A stretch of 64,000 nt of DNA, from assembly GCA_029688995.1 (NCBI GenBank), contig JARULA010000006.1, positions 80,206 through 144,205 of the forward strand, given 5' to 3'. The stretch is from Marinilabiliaceae bacterium ANBcel2. Lineage in GTDB: Bacteria > Bacteroidota > Bacteroidia > Bacteroidales > Marinilabiliaceae. Within the stretch, counting starts at the first letter, position 1. Each line of letters starts with the position of its first letter. The notes beneath the pieces were generated by a model. That model was not told the origin of the DNA. It searched no databases and worked only from the letters and a program-made list of their open reading frames with translations. Positions 1 to 8,543 of the stretch are shown here, piece after piece. The translations under genes were made by a program, and so were the position numbers.

Positions 1-1
1 T

Positions 2-1576
2 TTTGCAGTTGAGCTTGGGATAAATGTTCCCACCGGTAAAGATTCTCTTTCTATGACGCAAAAGTATCCTAACGGAGAGCAGGTTGTTTCTCCGGGTACC
101 GTTATAGTTAGTTCGGTGGCAGAGGTTTCTGATATAAAAAAGGTGGTTACGCCCCTTTTGGTTAAAGATGTTGATACAAAACTTATTCATATAGACTTCT
201 CTTATGATTCACTAAAAGCGGGAGGAAGTAGTTTTGCCCAAATTGTTAGTCAGGTTGGAGATGAAGCCCCTACGGTAAAAAATGGTGCATATTTTAAAGA
301 TGCATTTACAGCTATTCAGGAGTTAATTTCTCAAGAGCTTGTGCTTGCAGGTCATGATATTTCGGCGGGCGGATTGGCAACGGCGTTGCTGGAGATGAAT
401 TTTGCCAATAAAGATTTTGGTGTTAAAGCCGATATTTCGGGATTTGATGAAGCCGATCCTGTGAAAATTCTCTTAAGTGAAAATCCCGGTGTTATTATTC
501 AGGTAAAGGATTGGGAAGCGGTTACTGCTATTTTGGATAAGTATGATATCCATTTTACTCAACTTGGCTCACCTGTTAAAGAGCGAACTTTAACCATTAC
601 CGGTAAAGGAGATAACCTTGTGTTGGATATTGATCAGATGCGTGATATGTGGTATAAGAGTTCATATCTTTTGGACAGAGGTCAAAGTGGCGAAAAATGT
701 GCCGGGGAGCGGTATGATAATTATAAAGTTCAACCTCTCTCTTTTAAATTTTCACAGTTCTTTGATGGCGCTTTGCAATCCTCTACAGGTGTGGTTGCAA
801 AAGAGGGTGAACGTATTGCTAAAGCTGCAATAATACGTGAGAAGGGTGTTAATGGTGACAGAGAGATGGCTTATTCACTCTATTTAGCAGGTTTTGATGT
901 TAAGGATGTTCATATGACCGACCTGATAAGTGGAAGAGAGACTCTTGAGGAGATCGATTTTGTTGTTTTTACAGGTGGTTTTAGTAATTCGGATGTGTTG
1001 GGCTCGGCAAAAGGATGGGCAGGAGCATTCTTATATAATGAAAAAGCACGCAACTCTCTTAATGCCTTTTATAAAAGAGAAAATACTTTAAGTCTGGGAG
1101 TTTGTAATGGCTGTCAGTTAATGGTAGGTTTAGATCTTATCTATCCCGAGATGTCGCAAGAGAAGAAGCCGATAATGCTTCATAATGATTCTCATAAGTT
1201 TGAGTCAGAGTTTGTATCTGTTGATATAAAGGAGAGTAATTCGGTAATGTTTAACTCTTTAGCAGGTAACAGACTTGGTATATGGGTAGCTCACGGAGAG
1301 GGAAAGTTTAGCCTTAAGGGTGATGAAAGCTGCTATAATATTGCAGCTGAGTACGGATATAAAAACTATCCGGCTAACCCAAATGGTAGTGATTATAATA
1401 CAGCTGCTGTTTGTTCTAATGATGGTCGTCATCTTGCTATTATGCCGCATCTTGAGCGTTCAATATTCCCCTGGCAGTGGGCTCACTATCCCGAAAAGCG
1501 CAAGGGTGATGAGATTACTCCATGGGTAGATGCTTTTGTTAATGCACGTAAATGGATAGAAGAGAGAAAAAAATAA
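2..1576 (+). CDS. purL: Phosphoribosylformylglycinamidine synthase, C-terminal part (5' end outside window)
   Basis: PurL converts FGAR, glutamine and ATP to FGAM in purine synthesis, in the cytoplasm. The reading frame is already open at base 2, and the codons ahead of the first internal ATG (base 53) read FAVELGINVPTGKDSLSM, a conserved PurL stretch, so the gene is truncated by the window edge and not short. What remains is the second half of the synthetase core and the complete class I glutaminase domain. The nucleophile Cys lies in GVCNGCQ (Cys codon 1103-1105) and the partner His/Glu pair in PHLER near the C-terminus. The N-terminal structural domain must lie upstream. The stop is followed 2 nt later by the next gene's likely start, so co-transcription is likely. 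purB, the other purine gene here, is a separate unit at 14900. Confidence 0.96.
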   Translation, partial: FAVELGINVPTGKDSLSMTQKYPNGEQVVSPGTVIVSSVAEVSDIKKVVTPLLVKDVDTKLIHIDFSYDSLKAGGSSFAQIVSQVGDEAPTVKNGAYFKDAFTAIQELISQELVLAGHDISAGGLATALLEMNFANKDFGVKADISGFDEADPVKILLSENPGVIIQVKDWEAVTAILDKYDIHFTQLGSPVKERTLTITGKGDNLVLDIDQMRDMWYKSSYLLDRGQSGEKCAGERYDNYKVQPLSFKFSQFFDGALQSSTGVVAKEGERIAKAAIIREKGVNGDREMAYSLYLAGFDVKDVHMTDLISGRETLEEIDFVVFTGGFSNSDVLGSAKGWAGAFLYNEKARNSLNAFYKRENTLSLGVCNGCQLMVGLDLIYPEMSQEKKPIMLHNDSHKFESEFVSVDIKESNSVMFNSLAGNRLGIWVAHGEGKFSLKGDESCYNIAAEYGYKNYPANPNGSDYNTAAVCSNDGRHLAIMPHLERSIFPWQWAHYPEKRKGDEITPWVDAFVNARKWIEERKK

Positions 1577-1578
1577 AG

Positions 1579-2814
1579 ATGTTTTTTTATATGTTAATAA
1601 AACCATTTTATCTGTTGCTTTCATTTTTTTTGCTCTTTTCGGTAAATCTGTATTCTAATGGGTTTGCCGATGCATGGGAGGATCTTAATAGTTTAGAGGA
1701 TGCAGATAAAAATTTTAGATTTGATGAGGTGACTGATTTGCTTGTTGAGGAGCTGTCAGGCCTCTCTTTTGATGAAATAGGTGATTTGCTGCCCTCATCA
1801 TGGGGGAGTAGCAGGTCGGGTGATTCACTTTTTGTTACGGCAGGGTTGTTACGTTATTCTCAAAGTAATAATCCTCATCGCCTAATAGTTATTATGGCTT
1901 TTAACCAGGGAGATCCTGTTTTATATCGTACTGAAGTTGTAAGGAGTAGGCGTATTGATCGCAATGACACATTGGCCGTTGATGTTAATGTTGGTTATGG
2001 TAATGACAAAGGTGATGGAGATTTGCCTATACCTTTGAATGTAGGTTATGATGGTATTTCGCTGCTGGAGATGCCTGATATTTATATTCATAAATATTTA
2101 TACCGTATTGTTTACAGTCGTGATCAAAATTATCGTAACCTTTATAATGATAAGCTTCAAAAACGAGTTGTTGGTCTGTACAAAACAGTTAAAAACTATG
2201 ACTCTGCTTTTGAGTGTTATAACTTTATATCTACCCTTACCTCGGATAATGGCAGGTTGGGAATTACTACCTGGAATATTGAGAGGCGCGATGGTCGTAA
2301 CAATTTTTATGGTGTTATTGGTAAAATAGTTGATGATGAGAGATTTGTTACTCAACTTACCGATAGTCACAGGAGTATTGAAGATGCGCAAAGAGCTTCG
2401 CTGGATCACTCTAACTGGTATGGAGCTGTTTATTACGATATAGTTGAAAAGGAGATAGAGGGGGAGATGGTATATACTTTGCTTGGGTATAATGCTTATG
2501 ATTCGTTTGTTAAGGTACGGCTTACAGATGTTTTAACCTTTTCGCAAGATCGTAAACCCCTTTTTAACACACCTCTTTTCTCTATGCCGGATGGTTATTA
2601 TAGTAGGTTGATATATAAGTATAGTCAGCGGGCCAATATGATGTTACGCTATGATAAGGAGCGAAACCGTATTGTTATGGATAATTTATCGCCTCAGGAG
2701 AGCTACTTTGAAGGAGACAGACGTTATTACGGTCCGGATTTCTCCCATAATGCTCTTATATTTGAGAATAACAGATGGGTCTATTATGATGAAGTGGATT
2801 TACGAAATCGTTAA
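1579..2814 (+). CDS. Conserved secreted protein of unknown function
   Basis: I do not recognise the family. The product is about 411 residues. I chose ATG 1579, just after the purL stop; a start at 1552 would add nine charged residues ahead of the signal and overlap purL, and ATG 1591 is also possible. The N-terminus is a signal peptide (MFFYMLIKPFYLLLSFFLLF, then a likely cleavage near LYSNG). The mature part has no membrane segments, many Tyr, Asp and Arg residues, and no Cys-based motif that I can identify. It sits at the head of a compact plus-strand run followed by the DUF2520 gene 15 nt downstream, which suggests a periplasmic or outer-membrane role. No enzymatic motif was seen. Confidence 0.7.
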   Translation: MFFYMLIKPFYLLLSFFLLFSVNLYSNGFADAWEDLNSLEDADKNFRFDEVTDLLVEELSGLSFDEIGDLLPSSWGSSRSGDSLFVTAGLLRYSQSNNPHRLIVIMAFNQGDPVLYRTEVVRSRRIDRNDTLAVDVNVGYGNDKGDGDLPIPLNVGYDGISLLEMPDIYIHKYLYRIVYSRDQNYRNLYNDKLQKRVVGLYKTVKNYDSAFECYNFISTLTSDNGRLGITTWNIERRDGRNNFYGVIGKIVDDERFVTQLTDSHRSIEDAQRASLDHSNWYGAVYYDIVEKEIEGEMVYTLLGYNAYDSFVKVRLTDVLTFSQDRKPLFNTPLFSMPDGYYSRLIYKYSQRANMMLRYDKERNRIVMDNLSPQESYFEGDRRYYGPDFSHNALIFENNRWVYYDEVDLRNR

Positions 2815-2829
2815 TAAAACTGTTATAAT

Positions 2830-3597
2830 ATGAAGACGATTACGGTTATAGGATCGGGAAATGTTGCCACACATATTTCTGTTGCTCTTAAAGTGTCGGG
2901 ATATACTATTAAAGAGGTGTATAGCAGAAGTATGTTAAATGCCTCACAACTTGCAGATAAAGTTGATGCTGTTGCCCTGGATAATATTTCATCTATTAAT
3001 AAAGAGTGTGATCTCTATATTATCTCTGTTGCCGATAACTCAATAGAGGGGGTTGTTGAAAATATGCCTCATGTTAAAGGGGTAGTTGCCCATACTGCCG
3101 GAAGTGTAGATGTATCGGTTTTGAAGCGATTTGAGAGTTATGGTGTGTTTTATCCTTTTCAGACTTTCACTAAAGATAAAGCTCTTAATTTTAAGGAGAT
3201 TCCAATTTTAGTTGAAGCCAATAACCTTGAGAGCCAATCTTTTTTAATGGATATTGCAAAAACTATTAGTGGGAGAGTTGAGAAGGCAGATGGAAAAAAA
3301 AGAGCTCTTTTACATGTTAGTGCTGTTTTTGCATGCAATTTTGTAAATCACCTCTATACACATGCTCACAATTTGCTTGAGTTGGGTAATCTCGATTTTT
3401 CTCTGCTACAGCCTCTTATTGAAGAGACAACTCAAAAGGCATTAAGCATGGATCCGCATAAAGCTCAAACAGGTCCTGCCGTGCGAAACGATAAAAAGGT
3501 TATGGATAAACATCTTTCGATGCTTGATAAGGAGGGATATTCTTATAAGTTGTATGAGCTGTTATCTGAGAGTATTGTAAAGTACCATTTAAAATAA
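2830..3597 (+). CDS. Rossmann-like / DUF2520 domain protein (NADP oxidoreductase-like)
   Basis: A 255-residue cytoplasmic protein. The N-terminus carries a dinucleotide-binding motif (VIGSGNVATHIS, G-x-G-x-x-A type) followed by a second beta strand ending in YSRS, as in F420/NADP-dependent reductases and pyrroline-5-carboxylate reductase relatives. The C-terminal half (from about residue 125) is the helical DUF2520 domain with AVFACNFVNHLY and the conserved GPAVRND segment. This two-domain arrangement is common in Bacteroidota, where it usually stands directly before a KdsC-like phosphatase, as it does here. The substrate is unknown. It is probably transcribed with the upstream and downstream genes (gaps of 15 and 32 nt). 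Confidence 0.85.
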   Translation: MKTITVIGSGNVATHISVALKVSGYTIKEVYSRSMLNASQLADKVDAVALDNISSINKECDLYIISVADNSIEGVVENMPHVKGVVAHTAGSVDVSVLKRFESYGVFYPFQTFTKDKALNFKEIPILVEANNLESQSFLMDIAKTISGRVEKADGKKRALLHVSAVFACNFVNHLYTHAHNLLELGNLDFSLLQPLIEETTQKALSMDPHKAQTGPAVRNDKKVMDKHLSMLDKEGYSYKLYELLSESIVKYHLK

Positions 3598-3629
3598 ATG
3601 TAACTTAGTGTAGTTTAAAAATATTTTGT

Positions 3630-4145
3630 ATGACTAATTTTAAAGAGGATTTGGTTAAGGTAAAAGCTTTTGCTTTTGATGTTGATGGGGTTTTAAGTTC
3701 TGATACAATACCCATGAGTAGTGAAGGGGAGCCTATGCGGACAGTCAATATAAAGGATGGTTTTGCTTTGCAAAAGGCTGTGAAGTTGGGTTATGATGTT
3801 GCTATTATTACAGGGGGAAATACCGAATCGGTAAGAAAAAGGTATGCCAATTTGGGAATTACAGATATATACATGGCTTCAGCCCATAAGATGAGTGATT
3901 ATGAGGATTGGATAACAAAACGAAATTTAAAGAGTGAAGAGGTTCTTTATATGGGTGATGATTTGCCCGACTATCATGTGATGCAAGAGGTAGGTATTCC
4001 TGTTTGTCCGGCCGATGCTGTTGAGGAGATTAAAAGTTTATGTAAATATATTAGTAATCGTAAAGGTGGTGAAGGATGTGGCCGTGATGTGATTGAACAG
4101 GTTTTGAGAGCTCAGGGTAAATGGGGCTCTTCGTACAGTTGGTAG
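3630..4145 (+). CDS. KdsC-like HAD phosphatase (3-deoxy-D-manno-octulosonate 8-phosphate phosphatase family)
   Basis: A 171-residue HAD-superfamily phosphatase of the size typical for KdsC. Motif I is DVDGVL at residues 17-22, with Asp17 the expected nucleophile and Asp19 the acid/base. Motif II is in the [10 protein letters not shown] segment and motif IV is MGDDLPD. It has no cap domain, as expected for tetrameric KdsC enzymes, which release phosphate from KDO-8-P for lipopolysaccharide synthesis. Some Bacteroidota relatives act on other sugar acids (for example KDN-9-P), so the substrate is inferred. It lies between the DUF2520 gene and the UbiA gene in the same orientation. Confidence 0.85.
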   Translation: MTNFKEDLVKVKAFAFDVDGVLSSDTIPMSSEGEPMRTVNIKDGFALQKAVKLGYDVAIITGGNTESVRKRYANLGITDIYMASAHKMSDYEDWITKRNLKSEEVLYMGDDLPDYHVMQEVGIPVCPADAVEEIKSLCKYISNRKGGEGCGRDVIEQVLRAQGKWGSSYSW

Positions 4146-4181
4146 CAACAAATAGTGGTTAATGCTTAAATAGATGATATT

Positions 4182-5126
4182 ATGGCTTTTTTAAGACTTA
4201 TAAGGGTAAAGAATCTTATTATTATAGGGTTATTACAATATCTTCTCAGATATGGATTGATGCTGCCAATTCTTTATTATTATGAGTTAGAGCCTGTTTT
4301 ATCTGACATAAGATTTGCATTAATGGTGTTAGCCACTATAGTTTTAGCTGCATCGGGATATGTAATAAATGATTATTTTGATGTTAAGATTGACAGAGTA
4401 AACCGACCCGATAAGGTGATAGTAGACAGGGTTATACCGCGACGCACTGTTTTGTTGTGGCATGTTATTTTAACTTTTACCGGCATTTTTATTGGTCTCT
4501 CCATAGCCTATTTCACCCGTAAAGAGATGTACGCTCTTGTTTTTGTTTTAATTCCGGGTATTCTTTGGTTCTACTCTACAACTCTTAAAAAGCAGATTTT
4601 ACTTGGGAATGTTGCTATTGCTTTTTTAACTGCATTGGTGCCTTATATTGTTGTTTCTCTTGAGTTTGCCTCTCTTATAAGGGTGTACGGAGAGTCGGTT
4701 GTTGATACTAAAGCCTGTTCTGTTGCATGGTTTTGGACTACAGGTTTTGCTTTTTTTGCTTTTTTAAGTACTCTTAGCAGGGAGATTATTAAAGATATGG
4801 AGGATGTTGAAGGGGATAGTAAAGCTGGTTGTAATACTTTGCCTGTGGCTATGGGTATAGATAATACCCGAAAAATTGTTGTGTTGTTAACTGTTTTCTC
4901 AATAGTAGCATTGTGGACAGCATGGTATTTTGTACCGCAACTTAGAGGCAGTATTGTCTCTATTATCTATTTTGTGCTGCTGCTAACACTACCTTATCTA
5001 TATCTTATTAAACTTATTTTTAAAGCAGATAAAAAGAGAGATTTTTATATTGCTTCACAGGTTAGTAAGTTTATAATGCTATTTGGCATTCTCTTTATAA
5101 TAGTTGCCGGCTCATTTTTCTCTTAA
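4182..5126 (+). CDS. UbiA-family prenyltransferase (geranylgeranylglycerol-phosphate geranylgeranyltransferase-like)
   Basis: A 314-residue integral membrane protein with about eight or nine hydrophobic helices. The first aspartate-rich motif is NDYFDVKIDRVNRPDK (residues 63-78) and the second is around DMEDVEGD (about 206-213). Together they bind the Mg-diphosphate of a polyprenyl donor. The NRPDK form and the overall pattern resemble the DGGGP-synthase branch of UbiA (archaeal-type ether lipid enzymes and their Bacteroidota homologues) more than UbiA, MenA or CtaB. The acceptor cannot be settled by eye. It could be a glycerol phosphate lipid or a quinone precursor. The stop is 3 nt before the Maf start, so translational coupling is likely. 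Confidence 0.8.
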   Translation: MAFLRLIRVKNLIIIGLLQYLLRYGLMLPILYYYELEPVLSDIRFALMVLATIVLAASGYVINDYFDVKIDRVNRPDKVIVDRVIPRRTVLLWHVILTFTGIFIGLSIAYFTRKEMYALVFVLIPGILWFYSTTLKKQILLGNVAIAFLTALVPYIVVSLEFASLIRVYGESVVDTKACSVAWFWTTGFAFFAFLSTLSREIIKDMEDVEGDSKAGCNTLPVAMGIDNTRKIVVLLTVFSIVALWTAWYFVPQLRGSIVSIIYFVLLLTLPYLYLIKLIFKADKKRDFYIASQVSKFIMLFGILFIIVAGSFFS

Positions 5127-5129
5127 TTT

Positions 5130-5717
5130 ATGAATTCACTCTTTTTAGATAAAAATATTATACTTGCATCTAAATCTCCCAGACGTCAGGAGTTACTTAA
5201 GATGGCATCGGTTCCATTTAAGGTTTTGACTGTTGAGGATGTAGATGAGAGTTATCCGCAAGATATGGATTGTGATGATGTGGCACTTTTTTTAGCCCGA
5301 AAAAAGATGCAGGCCTATAGTGATATTTTTGAAAAGGGTGGTAACACAATTGTTATTACAGCTGACACAACAGTTGTTTGTTGTGATAAAATTTTGGGTA
5401 AACCTGCAGGGTATGATGATGCTTACTATATGCTTAAAACACTCTCAGGGGGTGATCATGATGTTATAACAGCTGTTGTTATTAAAAGCAGCAGCAAAGA
5501 GTCGGCCTTTAAGGTTAAAACCAGAGTTACCTTTAAAGAGTTGCCCGATAATATAATTCGCTACTATCTTGATAATTTTTCTCCATATGATAAAGCCGGA
5601 GCTTATGGTATTCAGGAATGGATAGGTGTTATTGGCGTCTCTTCTGTTTCGGGTTCATACTATAATGTTGTTGGTTTACCCGTTAGCCGTATTTATGATG
5701 AGTTATTAAAGTTTTAA
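5130..5717 (+). CDS. maf: Maf family nucleoside triphosphate pyrophosphatase
   Basis: A 195-residue cytoplasmic protein of typical Maf length. Diagnostic motifs are the N-terminal ASKSPRRQELL (residues 13-23), the TADTTVV segment with the catalytic/metal-binding Asp, and DKAGAYGIQEW near residue 150. Maf enzymes hydrolyse dTTP/UTP or modified nucleotides to the monophosphate plus pyrophosphate, cleaning the nucleotide pool; the older name is septum-formation inhibitor. The gene starts 3 nt after the UbiA stop, inside the same plus-strand run. The preference for dTTP/UTP over m7GTP was not resolved from the sequence. Confidence 0.93.
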   Translation: MNSLFLDKNIILASKSPRRQELLKMASVPFKVLTVEDVDESYPQDMDCDDVALFLARKKMQAYSDIFEKGGNTIVITADTTVVCCDKILGKPAGYDDAYYMLKTLSGGDHDVITAVVIKSSSKESAFKVKTRVTFKELPDNIIRYYLDNFSPYDKAGAYGIQEWIGVIGVSSVSGSYYNVVGLPVSRIYDELLKF

Positions 5718-5736
5718 TTTTATATATAATTAGATT

Positions 5737-7911
5737 ATGCTGCGTTATTTTTTTCCTCTGTTACTTGTTTTCTCTTTTTTATGCTCTTCTGCAGATGCCA
5801 GAGAGGGTATGTGGTTACCGCTTTTGATTGAAAAATTTAATATTGAAGAGATGCATCAAAAGGGTTACAAACTTACTGCCGAAGATATTTACAGTATTAA
5901 CAGTGCATCGATGAAGGATGGAGTTGTGATTTTTGGTGGCGGATGCAGCGGAGGAGTTATTTCTGACAAGGGGTTGTTGCTTACAAATCATCATTGTGCA
6001 TATTCGCTTATTCAAAGTCATAGTACTGTTGAAGAGGATTATTTAACGCATGGATTTGTTGCTCAAGATTATAGTGAAGAGATGGTTAATCCAAATCTAT
6101 CTGTCACTTTTTTAAAGTATATGGAGGAGGTTACTGATTATATTTTTAAAGGGGTTGATGACGATATGAGTGAGGCTGTTAGAGATTCGGTTATATCTGA
6201 GAATAGCAGATCTTTAGAAAGGAGTGTTACCGAAGATACACATTATGATGCATCTGTAGAATCTTTTTATTTTGGTAATAGTTATTACCTTTTTGTTTAC
6301 GAGGAGTTTAATGATGTTAGAATGGTAGCTGTGCCACCATCCTCTATTGGTAAGTTTGGGGGTGATACTGATAACTGGGTTTGGCCGCGTCATAGTGGAG
6401 ATTTTGCATTTTTCAGGATCTATGCAGATAAGGATAATAATCCTGCCCGGTATAGTGTAGATAATGTTCCTTACAGGCCTGCTTATTCATTCCCTATCTC
6501 AATTTCGGGTGTTAATGAAGGTGATTTTACTATGTTGATGGGCTATCCCGGTTCAACATTTTCCTATTCAACATCTCATCATATAGAGATGTTAACTCAA
6601 TATGTCTATCCTGTTTTAATTGATATGCGTTCTTTAAAGTTGGATGTAATGAACTACTATATGGATAGTGATGATAAAGTTCGTATAGCCTATGCTGCAA
6701 AAAACTCTTCTGTATCTAATGCATGGAAGCGTTGGCAGGGTGAAATTAATGGTTTGGAACGGTTTGAGGTTATAAATAAGAAGAGCTCTTTTGAAAGAGA
6801 TTTTGATAGGTGGGTTGAAGAAGAGCCTGATAAGCGTGTTGCATATAAGGGGTTAACTGATGGTTTTGAGCAGCTTTACAGTGATTATAAAGAGGTTTAT
6901 CTTGCGCGATTATGGTTCTTAGAGGTTATTGGTCGTAACGGAATTGAGACTTTGCGAACAGCAGCCTTTTTTGATCGCCTAGCTGCAGCCTACTCTGTTG
7001 ATGAGCCTGATAATACTTTTATAGAGGGTGAGAAAGAGCGTATTGAAGAGTTGTTAAATACTCATTTTAAAGACTTTTATCTACCCATTGATACTGCTAT
7101 TGCTTATAAGCTCTTTTCAGGAGCAGATACGCTCTTTACTGATGAGATATATGAACCTTTAGATAATATTTTTTCAATTTATAGTGAAACGGGAGAGCCC
7201 GGGGAGTTTTTTAAGGAGATGTTTAACTCTACTCCTTTCTCTGATGCAGGAACAGCTCTTGATTATCTTCACTCTTTTGATGGTGATGCTGCATCGGATT
7301 ATCGTTCTAAGCCTGAAGTGCTTTTATATAATGCTATGAGAGATGTGTACAATAATGTTATTTCGCCTGTAAATGTTAGAAACACTCAAAAACTTGACAG
7401 TTTAAAGAGGCTTTATATAGATGGTATTAAAAAGTTTGTTACAGATGAAAAGATCTATCCCGATGCTAATTTTACTATGAGGCTTTCATACGGGTCGGCA
7501 GGAGGTTACACTCCCTCGGATGCTGTATGGTACAATTATTATACAACCGGTAAAGGAGTATTGGAGAAGTATCGTACAGGAGATCCCGATTACTATATTG
7601 ATCAAAGATTAATTGATTTACTCGAGAGTGGTGATTTTGGCAGGTACGGCAATGAGAAGGGAGAGTTGCCCGTCTGTTTTGTTGCAACAAATCACACCTC
7701 GGGTGGAAATTCTGGTAGTGTGGTAATTAACCACAATGGTGAAATAGTAGGAATTAATTTTGACCGTGCATGGGATGGGGTAATGAGCGATCTCTATTTT
7801 AGTGATAAAATTTGCCGTAATATTTCGGTAGATATAAGATATATTCTATATATTCTTGATGAGTATATGGATGCGGATTATATTATAGATGAGCTTGATA
7901 TAAAGATGTAA
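5737..7911 (+). CDS. S46 family dipeptidyl peptidase, DPP11-type (acidic P1 specificity predicted)
   Basis: A 724-residue exported serine peptidase. It has a signal peptide (residues 1-21), then the chymotrypsin-like fold split by a helical domain. Catalytic triad as read: His85 in TNHHC, Asp222 in WPRHSGDF, and Ser659 in GGNSGS. Family knowledge: in Porphyromonas DPP11 an Arg 18 residues after the catalytic Ser selects Asp/Glu at P1, while DPP7 has Gly there. Here that position is Arg677 (in NFDRAW), so a DPP11-like specificity is predicted. It would release acidic dipeptides from peptides in the periplasm, fitting a peptide-fermenting lifestyle. It is the last gene of the plus-strand run and is followed by a terminator. 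Confidence 0.93.
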   Translation: MLRYFFPLLLVFSFLCSSADAREGMWLPLLIEKFNIEEMHQKGYKLTAEDIYSINSASMKDGVVIFGGGCSGGVISDKGLLLTNHHCAYSLIQSHSTVEEDYLTHGFVAQDYSEEMVNPNLSVTFLKYMEEVTDYIFKGVDDDMSEAVRDSVISENSRSLERSVTEDTHYDASVESFYFGNSYYLFVYEEFNDVRMVAVPPSSIGKFGGDTDNWVWPRHSGDFAFFRIYADKDNNPARYSVDNVPYRPAYSFPISISGVNEGDFTMLMGYPGSTFSYSTSHHIEMLTQYVYPVLIDMRSLKLDVMNYYMDSDDKVRIAYAAKNSSVSNAWKRWQGEINGLERFEVINKKSSFERDFDRWVEEEPDKRVAYKGLTDGFEQLYSDYKEVYLARLWFLEVIGRNGIETLRTAAFFDRLAAAYSVDEPDNTFIEGEKERIEELLNTHFKDFYLPIDTAIAYKLFSGADTLFTDEIYEPLDNIFSIYSETGEPGEFFKEMFNSTPFSDAGTALDYLHSFDGDAASDYRSKPEVLLYNAMRDVYNNVISPVNVRNTQKLDSLKRLYIDGIKKFVTDEKIYPDANFTMRLSYGSAGGYTPSDAVWYNYYTTGKGVLEKYRTGDPDYYIDQRLIDLLESGDFGRYGNEKGELPVCFVATNHTSGGNSGSVVINHNGEIVGINFDRAWDGVMSDLYFSDKICRNISVDIRYILYILDEYMDADYIIDELDIKM

Positions 7912-7961
7912 ATTGATCTTTTAATATAAAGGAGTAATTTGATTTGCTCTATTGAAATAAA

Positions 7962-8003
7962 AAAGAGCGGAATAATCTTCATCGATAGATTAATCCGCTC
8001 TTT
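7962..8003. terminator. Bidirectional intrinsic terminator
   Basis: A 16-bp stem with one mismatch: arm AAAGAGCGGAATAATC at 7962-7977 and its complement at 7988-8003, with a 10-nt loop. T-rich sequence follows on the plus strand (CTGTTTTTATT), and A-rich sequence precedes the left arm, giving a T-run on the minus strand. It lies between the converging S46 peptidase gene and the small DNA-binding protein gene and can serve both. Confidence 0.88.
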
Positions 8004-8024
8004 CTGTTTTTATTAAATCGCTGT

Positions 8025-8294
8025 TTACACTGAGGCAGTTACTTTCACTTTACCATCTAAAATATCCTGAGCCATTTCAAGAATGGTGGTGTCATCAAGT
8101 TCAACTACACCTCCATCGGGACCTTGCTCCAGATGTATTCCTATACTTTTACCCCGATCGTAGTTGGCCCCACCGAAATAGTTTCGGACTGTTTCTACGT
8201 CGAGGTTTAAGTGTTCGGCAATCGTACGTGTTGCACCCTCGGGAAGACTATCTTTTATCTTCCTCAGCTTGTTAAATGTGATGGTTGTACTCAT
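8025..8294 (-). CDS. Small putative DNA-binding protein (helix-turn-helix-like)
   Basis: An 89-residue soluble protein. The first half contains a recognisable HTH-like stretch (RTIAEHLNLDVETVRNYFGG, residues about 23-42), where NLDVETVRNYF would be the recognition helix. The second half is acidic and ends in a short helix (TILEMAQDILDG). Small proteins of this kind are common in Bacteroidales and are usually annotated only as DNA-binding protein. It is a monocistronic minus-strand gene; a GAGAGA stretch 5-10 nt before the ATG may serve as ribosome binding site. Target genes are unknown, and a nucleoid-associated role is equally possible. Confidence 0.75.
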   Translation of the reverse strand: MSTTITFNKLRKIKDSLPEGATRTIAEHLNLDVETVRNYFGGANYDRGKSIGIHLEQGPDGGVVELDDTTILEMAQDILDGKVKVTASV

Positions 8295-8512
8295 ATCTCT
8301 CAGATTTATAAGGTTATTGATTACTTATAAAATTAGGGAAAATGTTTTGCTTTTAATAATTATTCTTAAGACAAAACATTCAATTTAGCAAATTTTAACA
8401 ATGGGATTATTGTCTCTTTTAAAAAAAATACAGGTGTCTCATATAGTTCTCCTCTGTAAAGGCTTTTAGTATATTTTATATTCAATTTTTAGTAATAAAA
8501 TGTTGGATTGTT

Positions 8513-8520
8513 TAGCTTTG
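8513..8520 (+). promoter_or_regulatory. Candidate -7 box (TAGCTTTG) for the exonuclease gene
   Basis: TAGCTTTG matches the Bacteroidota -7 consensus TAnnTTTG and lies 23 nt upstream of the ATG at 8544. A clear TTTG -33 element at the normal spacing is not evident (only a T-run about 22 nt upstream), so this is a moderate candidate. Confidence 0.45.
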
Positions 8521-8543
8521 TGTGTTATTAAATTTTAACTGTT

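Noticed and set aside
618..833. Overlapping open frame inside purL on the same strand
   Set aside because: It lies in another frame of a well-supported gene, has unbalanced composition and no start signal. The same reasoning was used for all other frames nested in listed genes.
1552..1578. Upstream start for the secreted unknown protein
   Set aside because: It would overlap the end of purL and place nine charged residues before the signal peptide. ATG 1579 fits better.
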